DNA of 12,381 nt, from NCBI GenBank assembly GCA_002726335.1, contig PBSR01000250.1:1-12381 (forward strand), written 5' to 3'. Position 1 is the first letter of the stretch. Every line of letters begins with the position of its first letter. Made by a program: the position numbers and the translations under genes. This DNA comes from Gemmatimonadaceae bacterium (GTDB lineage Bacteria > Latescibacterota > UBA2968 > UBA8231). The notes beneath the pieces are model-generated. The model was not told the origin of the DNA. It saw only the letters and a list, made by a program, of their open reading frames with translations, and did no database searches. This document shows, piece by piece, positions 1-7,036 of the stretch.

Positions 1-747
1 GCCGACTGGTATCTGGGTCACCGTCTGCTCAACACTCCCTATGACCGCCAGGCCCTGCACCTGGCGCACGAAGCCGAGACCATCACTGCCACGGCCGTCG
101 ACGGTCTCCGCACACGCGATCCCGACGCCATCGCCGCTCTGACAGCGGGTTTGCTGTTGTCCGGTATGGCAATGGACATCGCCGGCACCTCCGCGCCATC
201 AAGCGGCGCCGAACACCTCGTCAGTCATCTCCTTGACATGCGCCACCATGCCTGCGGCGGCCCCCATGATCTGCACGGCTGCCAGGTCGGTGTCGCCACC
301 CTGGCTGTAGCCCGCCTCTACGAGAGACTGCTGAACTCGGACCTCAGCACGATCCAACCGCCACCCCTCGCGCCGTGGGAAGCGATGAGCGAGAGTTTGA
401 AGCCACACTTTGGCCGCCTGTGGTCCGCTGTCGAACCGGTGGCTCGCCAGGTTCATGGCGATGACGACTCACGTCGAACCCGACGGATTGCCCTGGGCGA
501 CAACTGGCCGCAGATCCTGCCCGAGCTGCGCGGTATACTCGGTGCGTCTCCCGCATCCCCGGACAGCCTGCTTCGTGCCGGTGCACCAGTTTGTTTCGCC
601 GAGATCAGCATCGATGCCGACGGCGCCCGTTCCGCCCTCCTCCACGCGCGCTTCGTCCGCACCCGCTACACGATTCTCGACCTGCTTGCCGAGCTCGGCG
701 TGCTCGAAGCGTGGGTCGATGACCTGCTCGCCGACGGTGAGATGTGA
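1..747 (+). CDS. sn-glycerol-1-phosphate dehydrogenase, 3' part (AraM/EgsA-like, Fe-ADH superfamily)
   Basis: Frame 1 is open from the first base to TGA at 745-747, giving 248 residues. The 5' end, with the NAD-binding half, lies outside the window. The visible part begins ADWYLGHRLL. It has the family core SGMAMDIAGTSAPSSGAEH at residues 54-72, followed by SH and then HG at 92-93. In this superfamily, His residues at the EH and HG positions, together with an upstream Asp, bind the catalytic metal. Family members reduce dihydroxyacetone phosphate to sn-glycerol-1-phosphate in the cytoplasm, which is the backbone of archaeal-type ether lipids and of some bacterial lipids. The stop codon overlaps the GTG of the next gene by 4 nt, so the two are probably translated together. 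A related Fe-ADH or dehydroquinate-synthase-like enzyme is the main alternative, but the SGMAM...SGAEH signature favours G1PDH. Confidence 0.85.
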   Translation, partial: ADWYLGHRLLNTPYDRQALHLAHEAETITATAVDGLRTRDPDAIAALTAGLLLSGMAMDIAGTSAPSSGAEHLVSHLLDMRHHACGGPHDLHGCQVGVATLAVARLYERLLNSDLSTIQPPPLAPWEAMSESLKPHFGRLWSAVEPVARQVHGDDDSRRTRRIALGDNWPQILPELRGILGASPASPDSLLRAGAPVCFAEISIDADGARSALLHARFVRTRYTILDLLAELGVLEAWVDDLLADGEM

Positions 748-2816
748 AACGCCACGCACTTGCAGCGTTCCTGCTGCTGGTCTGTGCCGGGCTGCTCTTC
801 GCCGTGCTCTGCGCCCGGTATGACGTCCTCCAGGACGACGCCTACATCTCCCTCGTGTACGCAAAGAACCTCGTCGACGGCGTCGGCCTCGTCTTCAACC
901 CGGGCGAGCGGGTCGAGGGCTACACGAACTTCTCGTGGGTCATGCTCCTCACCTTGCCCCATGCTCTTGGCCTGGACGCGGTGGTGGTGGCTCGCACCCT
1001 CGGCGTGCTGGCAGCGTCGGCGCTGATCCTGCTGAGCTGGCGCCTGGCCTCGAGCCTCAGTTCCCGCCCGGCAGATCCGGCGCACCTGGCGACGCCCTGC
1101 CTGCTGGCGGCCAACGGGGCGCTGGCATTCTGGACTCTCAGCGGCATGGAGACCGCCCTCTTCGCCCTGCTCATCACCGCCGGCGCTGTGCGTTATCTGC
1201 AGCGGGGTGAGCTCGACGGCTGGACGGGGATCCTCTTCGGCCTGGCGGCACTTACGCGTCCCGAAGGCTGGATGTTCTTCGGCCTCACCGTGGCTCATCG
1301 GGGGGTGCGCCTGCTGCTTGGACCGAGCTCGTCAACAGTGGCCCTGCGCGGACTGTGGCCTCCAACCGTCGGCTACGCCGCTCTCGTGCTGCCTCACCTG
1401 CTGTTCCGCTGGTTGTATTACGGCTATCCCCTGCCGAACACGTTCTACGCCAAGACCGGTGTCTCGCTGACCTACCTGGAACTCGGCCTGCGCTACACGG
1501 GCGACTTCCTCGCCGACTACGGGCTCTGGGGATTGGCGCCGATCGCCGTCCTGGGTCTGCTGGCACGGCGCCGGACCCGGCCGGGCGCCAGCTATGTGGC
1601 CCTGCTCATCTTCGCCAATGTGGCCTACGTCACCCTCATCGGCGGCGACACCCTGGTGGAAAATCGGCTCCATCTGCCGGTGTTGGCTTTGCTCTCGGCC
1701 GCCGTCGTGGAGACCGCTCGCGTGACGTTGTTGCGCACCCTCGGCCGCCGCTACGCTCCGACCGCCTTCGTCGCCCTGATGCTGGCCATGGTGGCCGGCT
1801 CGGTCACCGGGGCCGATGCGGATCTGCGCCACGCCCGCGACGCCATCACGGCCCACAACAGCAAGCTGCAGGAACTGGCCGACTATGCTAACGAGGCCGG
1901 TGAGCCTTTCACTCTTCTGGCCAGCACGGCCATCGGCATCCCGCGCTACCGCACCCAGGCTGCCGTTCTCGACCTGGTGGGCCTCACCGATGAGACCATC
2001 GCCCACAGGCCACAGCGCCTTCCGGGTATCCACGACGACCACATCCTGCGCAACTACCAGGTCGTCTACGCCATGGATCGCGCCCCCGATGCCATCCTCT
2101 TCATCTCCGGCATCCGTCCCGGAACCCCCGCCGAGCGGGCCCTGTTTCTGTCGCAACGCTTCCGCCGCGATTACCGGTTGACCTACCTCCAGGATCATCG
2201 TCCTGTCTACCTGCGGCGGCCCGGCGCCGGACATGCCGAATCACTCCATCACGACGGTGCCTTTATCGAGCGCTACGCGGAAGGTCTGGCCGTCATGCGC
2301 CATGATCCCGCACGAGCCATGAGGTTGTTCGGCGAGGCCATCTCCCTTGGCCCGGACGACTTCGCCATGCCCCACAGTTGGATCGGCCGTCTGTTGTACG
2401 AAGAGGGTGACCTGGAGCAGGCCGCGGTGTATCTGCGCCGTGCCATGGCCATCGACGAGACCACTGTCATGGCCCTGGCCCATCTGGCTCTCATCGAGAC
2501 GATGTCAGGCGGACACGGCCAGGCTCTTCCCCTGGTCGAAGCCGCTGTCCGACTGGCGCCGCGCTCACACTTCTGCCGCTACGTTTTCGGCCGTGTGCTG
2601 ATGTCTCTGGACCGCGCCGTCGATGCGGCGAGTGAACTGGCCCTTGCCGTCGAACTGGGCGGGGCGCAGAGCGCCGATTCCCTGTATCGCCTCGGTCTGG
2701 CTTCGCAGCGTGCCGGCAACCCCGGGGGGGCACGGTCCGCCTGGAAGACACTCCTCGAACTGCAACCCGCACACGCGGACGCGAGACGGGCCCTGTCTGC
2801 GTTGGGACCACTGTGA
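744..2816 (+). CDS. GT-C-like membrane glycosyltransferase with C-terminal TPR repeats
   Basis: This is a 690-residue protein starting at GTG 744, which overlaps the upstream stop as GTGA. Residues about 6-24 form the first membrane helix. An acidic DD pair follows at residues 31-32 in LQDDAYIS, then FNPGERVEGYTNFSW at 51-65. This layout resembles GT-C transferases of the mannosyl/arabinofuranosyltransferase type, where acidic residues in the first extracytoplasmic loop bind polyprenyl-phosphate sugars. Further hydrophobic segments run to about residue 355. From about residue 517 to the end there are several TPR-like helical pairs, for example LLYEEGDLEQAAVYLRRAMA. The family call comes from motif and topology; sugar donor and acceptor are unknown. 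Coupling to a G1P dehydrogenase gene hints at lipid or surface glycan modification. A long minus-strand open frame inside it is a codon-register shadow. Confidence 0.75.
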   Translation: MKRHALAAFLLLVCAGLLFAVLCARYDVLQDDAYISLVYAKNLVDGVGLVFNPGERVEGYTNFSWVMLLTLPHALGLDAVVVARTLGVLAASALILLSWRLASSLSSRPADPAHLATPCLLAANGALAFWTLSGMETALFALLITAGAVRYLQRGELDGWTGILFGLAALTRPEGWMFFGLTVAHRGVRLLLGPSSSTVALRGLWPPTVGYAALVLPHLLFRWLYYGYPLPNTFYAKTGVSLTYLELGLRYTGDFLADYGLWGLAPIAVLGLLARRRTRPGASYVALLIFANVAYVTLIGGDTLVENRLHLPVLALLSAAVVETARVTLLRTLGRRYAPTAFVALMLAMVAGSVTGADADLRHARDAITAHNSKLQELADYANEAGEPFTLLASTAIGIPRYRTQAAVLDLVGLTDETIAHRPQRLPGIHDDHILRNYQVVYAMDRAPDAILFISGIRPGTPAERALFLSQRFRRDYRLTYLQDHRPVYLRRPGAGHAESLHHDGAFIERYAEGLAVMRHDPARAMRLFGEAISLGPDDFAMPHSWIGRLLYEEGDLEQAAVYLRRAMAIDETTVMALAHLALIETMSGGHGQALPLVEAAVRLAPRSHFCRYVFGRVLMSLDRAVDAASELALAVELGGAQSADSLYRLGLASQRAGNPGGARSAWKTLLELQPAHADARRALSALGPL

Positions 2817-2817
2817 A

Positions 2818-2850
2818 TTGACAGTTCTTCGTTGTCTCCCGTTGTAGGGT
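2818..2850 (+). promoter_or_regulatory. candidate promoter region upstream of the sensor kinase gene
   Basis: A perfect TTGACA hexamer sits at 2818-2823, immediately after the glycosyltransferase stop and about 100 nt before the likely kinase start. No good -10 hexamer lies at a 16-18 nt spacing; the bases there read near GTTGTA. The spacer is clearly more AT-rich than its surroundings. A promoter for the kinase is expected here, but the precise site is a weak guess. Confidence 0.25.
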
Positions 2851-2857
2851 ACACCTC

Positions 2858-2883
2858 TAGTACCTAATTTTAGTACCTAATTT
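2858..2883. repeat. 13-nt perfect tandem duplication in the kinase leader
   Basis: TAGTACCTAATTT occurs twice head to tail, at 2858-2870 and 2871-2883, with no mismatch. It is the most AT-rich stretch in an otherwise GC-rich window and lies 38-63 nt upstream of the GTG start of the sensor kinase gene. It could be a duplicated regulator site, part of a promoter, or simple replication slippage. The sequence does not decide between these. Confidence 0.85.
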
Positions 2884-2920
2884 GCATCGACCTCCTCCCC
2901 GCACTGACAGGGCCGAAATC

Positions 2921-4901
2921 GTGAGCCAGCAGGATTCCACCGAATCACCTGAGGACCGCCCGGAGAGTGACGGCGCTCTGCAGGAGCTGGCACTGTCGGA
3001 GGCCCGCTATCGGGCTCTCGTCGAGGGGAGTTCCGATTTTATCTACGTCCTCGACCCTGAAGGCCATTTCTCCTTCGCCAATACTGAGGTGGGTCACCTG
3101 CTCGGGTACTCTCCCGACGAGATCATCGGCCGCCACTATTCTGAGTTTCTCGTCGCCGAGGATGCGGAGCGCGTCGGCCACGCCTTCCACGAGCGACGCA
3201 CGGGTGAGCGCGCCACACGACGGCTTGAGGTACGTCTGCGCTCCCGTGGTGGTGTCACTCGCGACGTCGAGATGGATGTACGCCACTTCTCCATCTCGGC
3301 CCACGGCCTGTACCGCGGGGGCTCCTTCGTCGGCACTCACGGTGTGGCCCGCGACATCACGGATCGCAAGTTCCAGGAGACGAAACGCGGCATCATGCAA
3401 CAGGTGCGCGAGGCCGTCTGGAGCATGGTCAGCGCTGAAGACATCCAGCAGGTTCTCGAGGCGATCCGCACCGGTCTCGACACGATGGGCATCAGCTACG
3501 ATCACTGCGCCGTCAACGTCGTCGACACCACCGAACCACCCATGTTGCGCTCGTACAGCTCCTTCGGCTCGTCAGGGATCAGCAAACGCGGCGAGTGGAT
3601 GATCACCGAGTCGGAGGGCTACGCGTCGCGCATCTACGACATCTGGCGACGAGGTCGCACGGCGCGGCGCTGTCGACCTGCAGGCACTCGACAGCGCCGA
3701 CGAGCTCATCCTGCTCACCGAGCTCTACGGCCCCGTGCGTTGCGTCATCGACCTGCCCTTTTCCTTTGGCACGCTCACGATCCTGTCCGCCGCGGCCGAC
3801 GCCTTCTCCGATCGCCACGTCTCCTTCTTCGAAGAGTTGTCAGAAGCCCTGTCGGAGGGCTACCGCCGCATGGAGGATCTGCAGGAACTGGCGCGCTCCG
3901 AGAAACGCTACCGGACCCTGGCGGAGACGCCCAACTTCGTCGTCATGCTCCTCGACAGCGAGGGCAACTATCTGTACGTGAGTCCCCAGATCGAAGAATG
4001 GCTTGGCTACACGCCCGACGACTTCTACCGCACTCCCGCCTTCCGTCGTGACATCGTGCATCCCGATGACGTTGATGTCACCGAGACGTTCCACGAGGTC
4101 GACGAGCCGGGACACCGCTCACTGGAGTTTCGCTGGCGCCATCGCAACGGCAGGTACTTGTGGGCGGCGGGTTCGACCTTCCCGATCTTCGAGAATGCTG
4201 AGGATGAACAGATTCACAGAGTGAGCATGGTGCAGGTGGTGGCCCAGGACATCACCGAACGCAAGGAGGCGGAGGAGCAGATCCGCGCGTCACTGGAAGA
4301 GAAGGAGGTCCTGCTCAAGGAGATCCACCACCGGGTCAAGAACAACCTGCAAATCATCTCCAGTCTGCTGCACCTGCAGTCGGCCCGGCTCGATGATTCA
4401 ACGTTGCTGGATGCCTTCGAGGACAGTCAGCACCGCATCCGCTCGATGGCCCTGATTCACGAGGAGCTCTACAAGTCGGCGGATCTGGCCCGCATCGATT
4501 TCCGCGCCTACGTCACTCGCCTGGTGGACAACCTGATCGATGCCTACGGTCTCGGCGGCCGCATCGCCTCCACTCTCGACATGGACACATCGCTGCTGAC
4601 GATCGACCGGGCCATCCCCATGGGCCTCATCGTCAACGAGCTGGTGTCGAATGCGCTGAAGTACGCCTTCCCCGACGAGCGCCAGGGGACGGTGCGGATC
4701 GAACTGCGGATCGGTGACAGCGATGACACCTTTTCGTTGAGTGTCGTGGACGACGGCATTGGCGTCCCGGAGGACATTGACCTGGACTCCCCCGATTCCC
4801 TCGGTCTGCGACTGGTCTCCAGCCTCGTGGGGCAGCTGAAAGCACGCCTCGTCCTCGACCGCACGTCCGGAACCGCCTTCCGCGTACTGCGAGCCCAGTA
4901 G
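2921..4901 (+). CDS. PAS-GAF-PAS sensor histidine kinase (HisKA_2 type), interrupted by a +1 frameshift
   Basis: Two overlapping frames form one kinase. Frame 2 runs to a stop at 4051 but loses homology near 3671. Frame 3 carries the rest to TAG at 4899-4901. Dropping one base near 3671 gives about 659 residues from GTG 2921. A TTG at 2882 lies in the tandem repeat and adds 13 unconserved residues. PAS 1 is about residues 26-150, beginning SEARYRALVEGSSDFIYVLD. A GAF domain spans about 160-320 and PAS 2 about 330-450. HisKA_2 carries EIHHRVKNNLQ with the likely phosphorylated His470. The ATPase domain has NELVSNALKY (N572), DDGIGVP and SLGLRLV. No signal peptide or membrane helix was seen, so it is probably a cytoplasmic sensor. 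No response regulator is nearby. Without correction, the product would be a PAS-GAF stub plus a separate kinase starting near 3735. Confidence 0.85.
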
Positions 4902-4916
4902 TTCAACACTTCAGTG

Positions 4917-5965
4917 CTACAGAGGTTCGCCGTTACAGGCCAGCACGTGCTGTTTCGGCGCTGGATAACGCCGACGTACGGCCTCCAGCGTCTCCTCTCG
5001 CCAATCTGCTACGTGTGCATCGTCTATGATAACATCCTCCACGTCGTGTGCCTTGATCCGCCAGTGTCCGCAGGCCGCGCCGTGAATCTCGTCGCCGATG
5101 AGCAGGTACTGGAGCACTTCCCGCCCGTCGTACTGCAGCGCCAGTTCATCGAGCCGCGGCCGCACGAGAGGATCGCGCAGGTGCAACACACGAACGAGGC
5201 CGACATCCCCGGCAGTGGGTCTGTCCCCTGACTGCTGCCAACCCTCGAGTCCATCCATCGTCACCGCTTCGACGCGTGCGGACCGCTCCATGGTGGTGAT
5301 CGTGCTGCCCACGACCCGCTTGCCCAGGCCACTGCCCGCCGCCAGTTGAGCTGTCGTGGCGAACACCTGCGTGTGCAGCAGACGGGCAAGCACCTCGGCG
5401 GCAGCCGCCTCCGGGTCGGGCGCCTGCTGCCAGAGATCGGGAAACTCCCGTTCCACCAGGTGCAGCGGCCGGTCCCAGGCGGAGTCGGTCTGATCCTCAC
5501 ACACCACAAAGGCCCGCTCCAGGCGGTGCACCGCAGCCATCAGCGGCCGGTGGGCCAGTCCGGTTTCCTCGCGCAGCTGCCGGGGGGACAGCGGACCGGA
5601 GTACGTCAGAGCCCGGATCACGGCTTCCTGCCTGACGTCCAGCCGGGCCATGGGACGGCGATAGGCCGCCGCGTACAGGGCCAGTTCATCAGCCCGGACG
5701 TAGCTACCGTGCCGCCCTGGAAACGCCCCTTGACCAGTTGCCGTTGGCCGCGCAGTTCATCGGCGAGCTCGTCATCCGCGCAGCCGGAAGTCCGGTGCAT
5801 CAGTCTCGGGGGTGAACCCGGATAGGAGTTGGCCTGAGGGCTCACCGGCTGCAGTCGGCTGAACAGGTCGAGATACCCGGCTTCGTCCTCGACCGGTCGC
5901 GTCAGGCCATGCCGCGCCAGACGCTCGGCCCGAACCGCGTTGCCATCGAGACTGACCGCACTCAC
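4917..5965 (-). CDS. winged-helix DNA-binding protein of the HTH_42 (AlkZ/YcaQ-like) type, frameshifted
   Basis: GTG at 5965-5963 overlaps the sialidase stop as GTGA. That frame gives VSLDGNAVRAERLARHGL and continues to LVKGRFQGGTVA, then leaves homology near 5704. The neighbouring frame resumes with YVRADELALYAAAYRRP and runs to TAG at 4919-4917. One missing base at about 5703-5705 rejoins them into about 349 residues, a usual size for this family. The ATG at 5651 is therefore an internal Met. The central part resembles a winged helix (LSPRQLREETGLAHRPLMAAVHRLE), and the end has a family-like HGAACGHWR segment. Some relatives are DNA glycosylases that unhook crosslinks using a QxD or QxQ motif. 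Here the matching region reads LQPVSPQ, so catalysis is doubtful. It is last in a three-gene run. Family assignment is moderately sure; function is unknown. Confidence 0.6.
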
Positions 5966-7035
5966 GCCAGGGTCATCTGCGCCAGGGTCATCTGCGCCAG
6001 CGTCAGCGTCTCGTAGGGAGAGTCGGCGCCGCGCTCGTACAGGCACAGGACCCCACCCTCCGCCGTGACGGCCAGATCGCTGTAAGCAGCCGGGCCTTCG
6101 TACAGACTGCGCAGCGTGGACCACGAACGGCCGCCATCCTCGGTGATACGCAGCGTCAGATCACAGCGCGCCTCGGTGCTGGCGGGGTTGGCGAACAGCG
6201 CCAGGTCGGATAAAGCTGCGCCGCCCCTGTCTCCGGGAAGACTGACGAGACTGCCCTGGCAGATTGGTTCGGGAAGATCGTCCTCCCAGATCCGTGGCTG
6301 AAAGCTGCTGCCGCCGTCGACGCTGCGGGCGCTGGCCCGTCGTTTCTCGCCGCGGTAGTTCCGACAATTGATGTAGAGCGACCCGTTCGCCGTCTCGATG
6401 ACGGCACACTCGTTCGTGCCCTCGTCGACGATGCCGCCGATCTGCCAGCTGCCGCCGCCGTCGTCACTGATGATGACGTGGGAATGGTAGGGATCCGTCT
6501 TGCGATCGAAGTCCACACCCACCATATGATCGCAGGGTACCACGAGGCGCCCATTCGCCAGCTGAATGCCGTGGGTGGGACCGGTGGCGTACCAGGTCCA
6601 GGACGGATCCTTCGTCGTCGCCGTGATTTCCTCTGGTTCGGTCCAGGTCACACCGTCGTCCTGCGACCGCGTCAGCCAGACGGTGCGCGGCGCCTTGCCT
6701 TCGGTGATCAGCCCCTCGTGACCTTCGGCCAGATTCTTGCAGAAGAGCAGACAGAGGGTCCCCGTCCTTCGGTCGACCACCGGACAGGGGTTGCCGCAGG
6801 TCATGTCCGGCTCGGTCACCAGAACCTGTGTCATGCCCCAGCTCTGACCGCCGTCTTCGCTGCGGCGCAACAGCAGGTCGATCTGGCCGCTGTCGGAAGA
6901 GCTGTCCCGTCGCCCCTCACAGAACGCGAGGATGGTATCCTCCCCGGTCACCACCAGCGCCGGGATGCGGTATGTGTGGTACTCTCCCTCACCGCTGACG
7001 AAGAGTTCCTCCTGCTGCAACCGGACGATTTCCAA
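5962..7035 (-). CDS. exo-alpha-sialidase-like protein (GH33, BNR/Asp-box repeats)
   Basis: This 357-residue protein has a six-bladed propeller layout. YRIP (Arg23) begins the first blade. Asp-box motifs are SEDGGQSW, SQDDGVTW, SDDGGGSW, SVDGGSSF and TEDGGRSW. Sialidase catalytic positions are present: Asp48 in SDSGQIDL as the likely acid/base, Glu209 in NECAVIE, Arg225 in NCRNY, a later Arg in ARCDLTLR, and Tyr in AAYSDLAV. These enzymes cleave terminal sialic acids or related nonulosonic acids. No signal peptide is visible, so the protein may be cytoplasmic or exported in another way. TTG at 7035 was chosen because AGGAGG lies 6 nt upstream and homology begins with MEIVRL. A TTG at 7053 inside the M16 gene is the alternative. 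The C terminus ends in a duplicated LAQMT from a 15-nt repeat. No sialate catabolism genes are nearby, so the substrate is uncertain. Confidence 0.85.
   Translation of the reverse strand: MEIVRLQQEELFVSGEGEYHTYRIPALVVTGEDTILAFCEGRRDSSSDSGQIDLLLRRSEDGGQSWGMTQVLVTEPDMTCGNPCPVVDRRTGTLCLLFCKNLAEGHEGLITEGKAPRTVWLTRSQDDGVTWTEPEEITATTKDPSWTWYATGPTHGIQLANGRLVVPCDHMVGVDFDRKTDPYHSHVIISDDGGGSWQIGGIVDEGTNECAVIETANGSLYINCRNYRGEKRRASARSVDGGSSFQPRIWEDDLPEPICQGSLVSLPGDRGGAALSDLALFANPASTEARCDLTLRITEDGGRSWSTLRSLYEGPAAYSDLAVTAEGGVLCLYERGADSPYETLTLAQMTLAQMTLA
5966..5995. repeat. 15-nt tandem duplication at the sialidase 3' end
   Basis: GCCAGGGTCATCTGC occurs twice in a row at 5966-5980 and 5981-5995, and the first five bases recur at 5996-6000. 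On the minus strand it encodes LAQMT twice, in frame, just before the sialidase stop. It also covers the region immediately upstream of the GTG start of the winged-helix gene. It looks like replication slippage that preserved the reading frame. Confidence 0.85.
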
Positions 7036-7036
7036 A

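Noticed and set aside
1332..2234. A 300-residue minus-strand frame inside the glycosyltransferase gene
   Set aside because: It is in codon register with the transferase gene and arises from the same codon bias. The plus strand shows membrane helices and the acidic DD motif.
3660..3680. Programmed ribosomal frameshifting in the kinase gene
   Set aside because: No slippery heptamer, stop codon context or downstream structure typical of such sites is apparent, and similar breaks occur in two other unrelated places.
3735..4901. A stand-alone histidine kinase starting at ATG 3735
   Set aside because: The start lies in the middle of a GAF domain whose first half is encoded in the neighbouring frame just upstream, so one frameshifted gene explains it better.
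4902..4916. A terminator between the convergent kinase and winged-helix genes
   Set aside because: Only a 4-bp CACT/AGTG pairing with a 2-nt loop is visible and there is no T-tract.
4917..5651. A complete 244-residue protein starting at ATG 5651
   Set aside because: Family-like sequence continues upstream of this Met in frame to about 5702 and then in the adjacent frame to the GTG at 5965.
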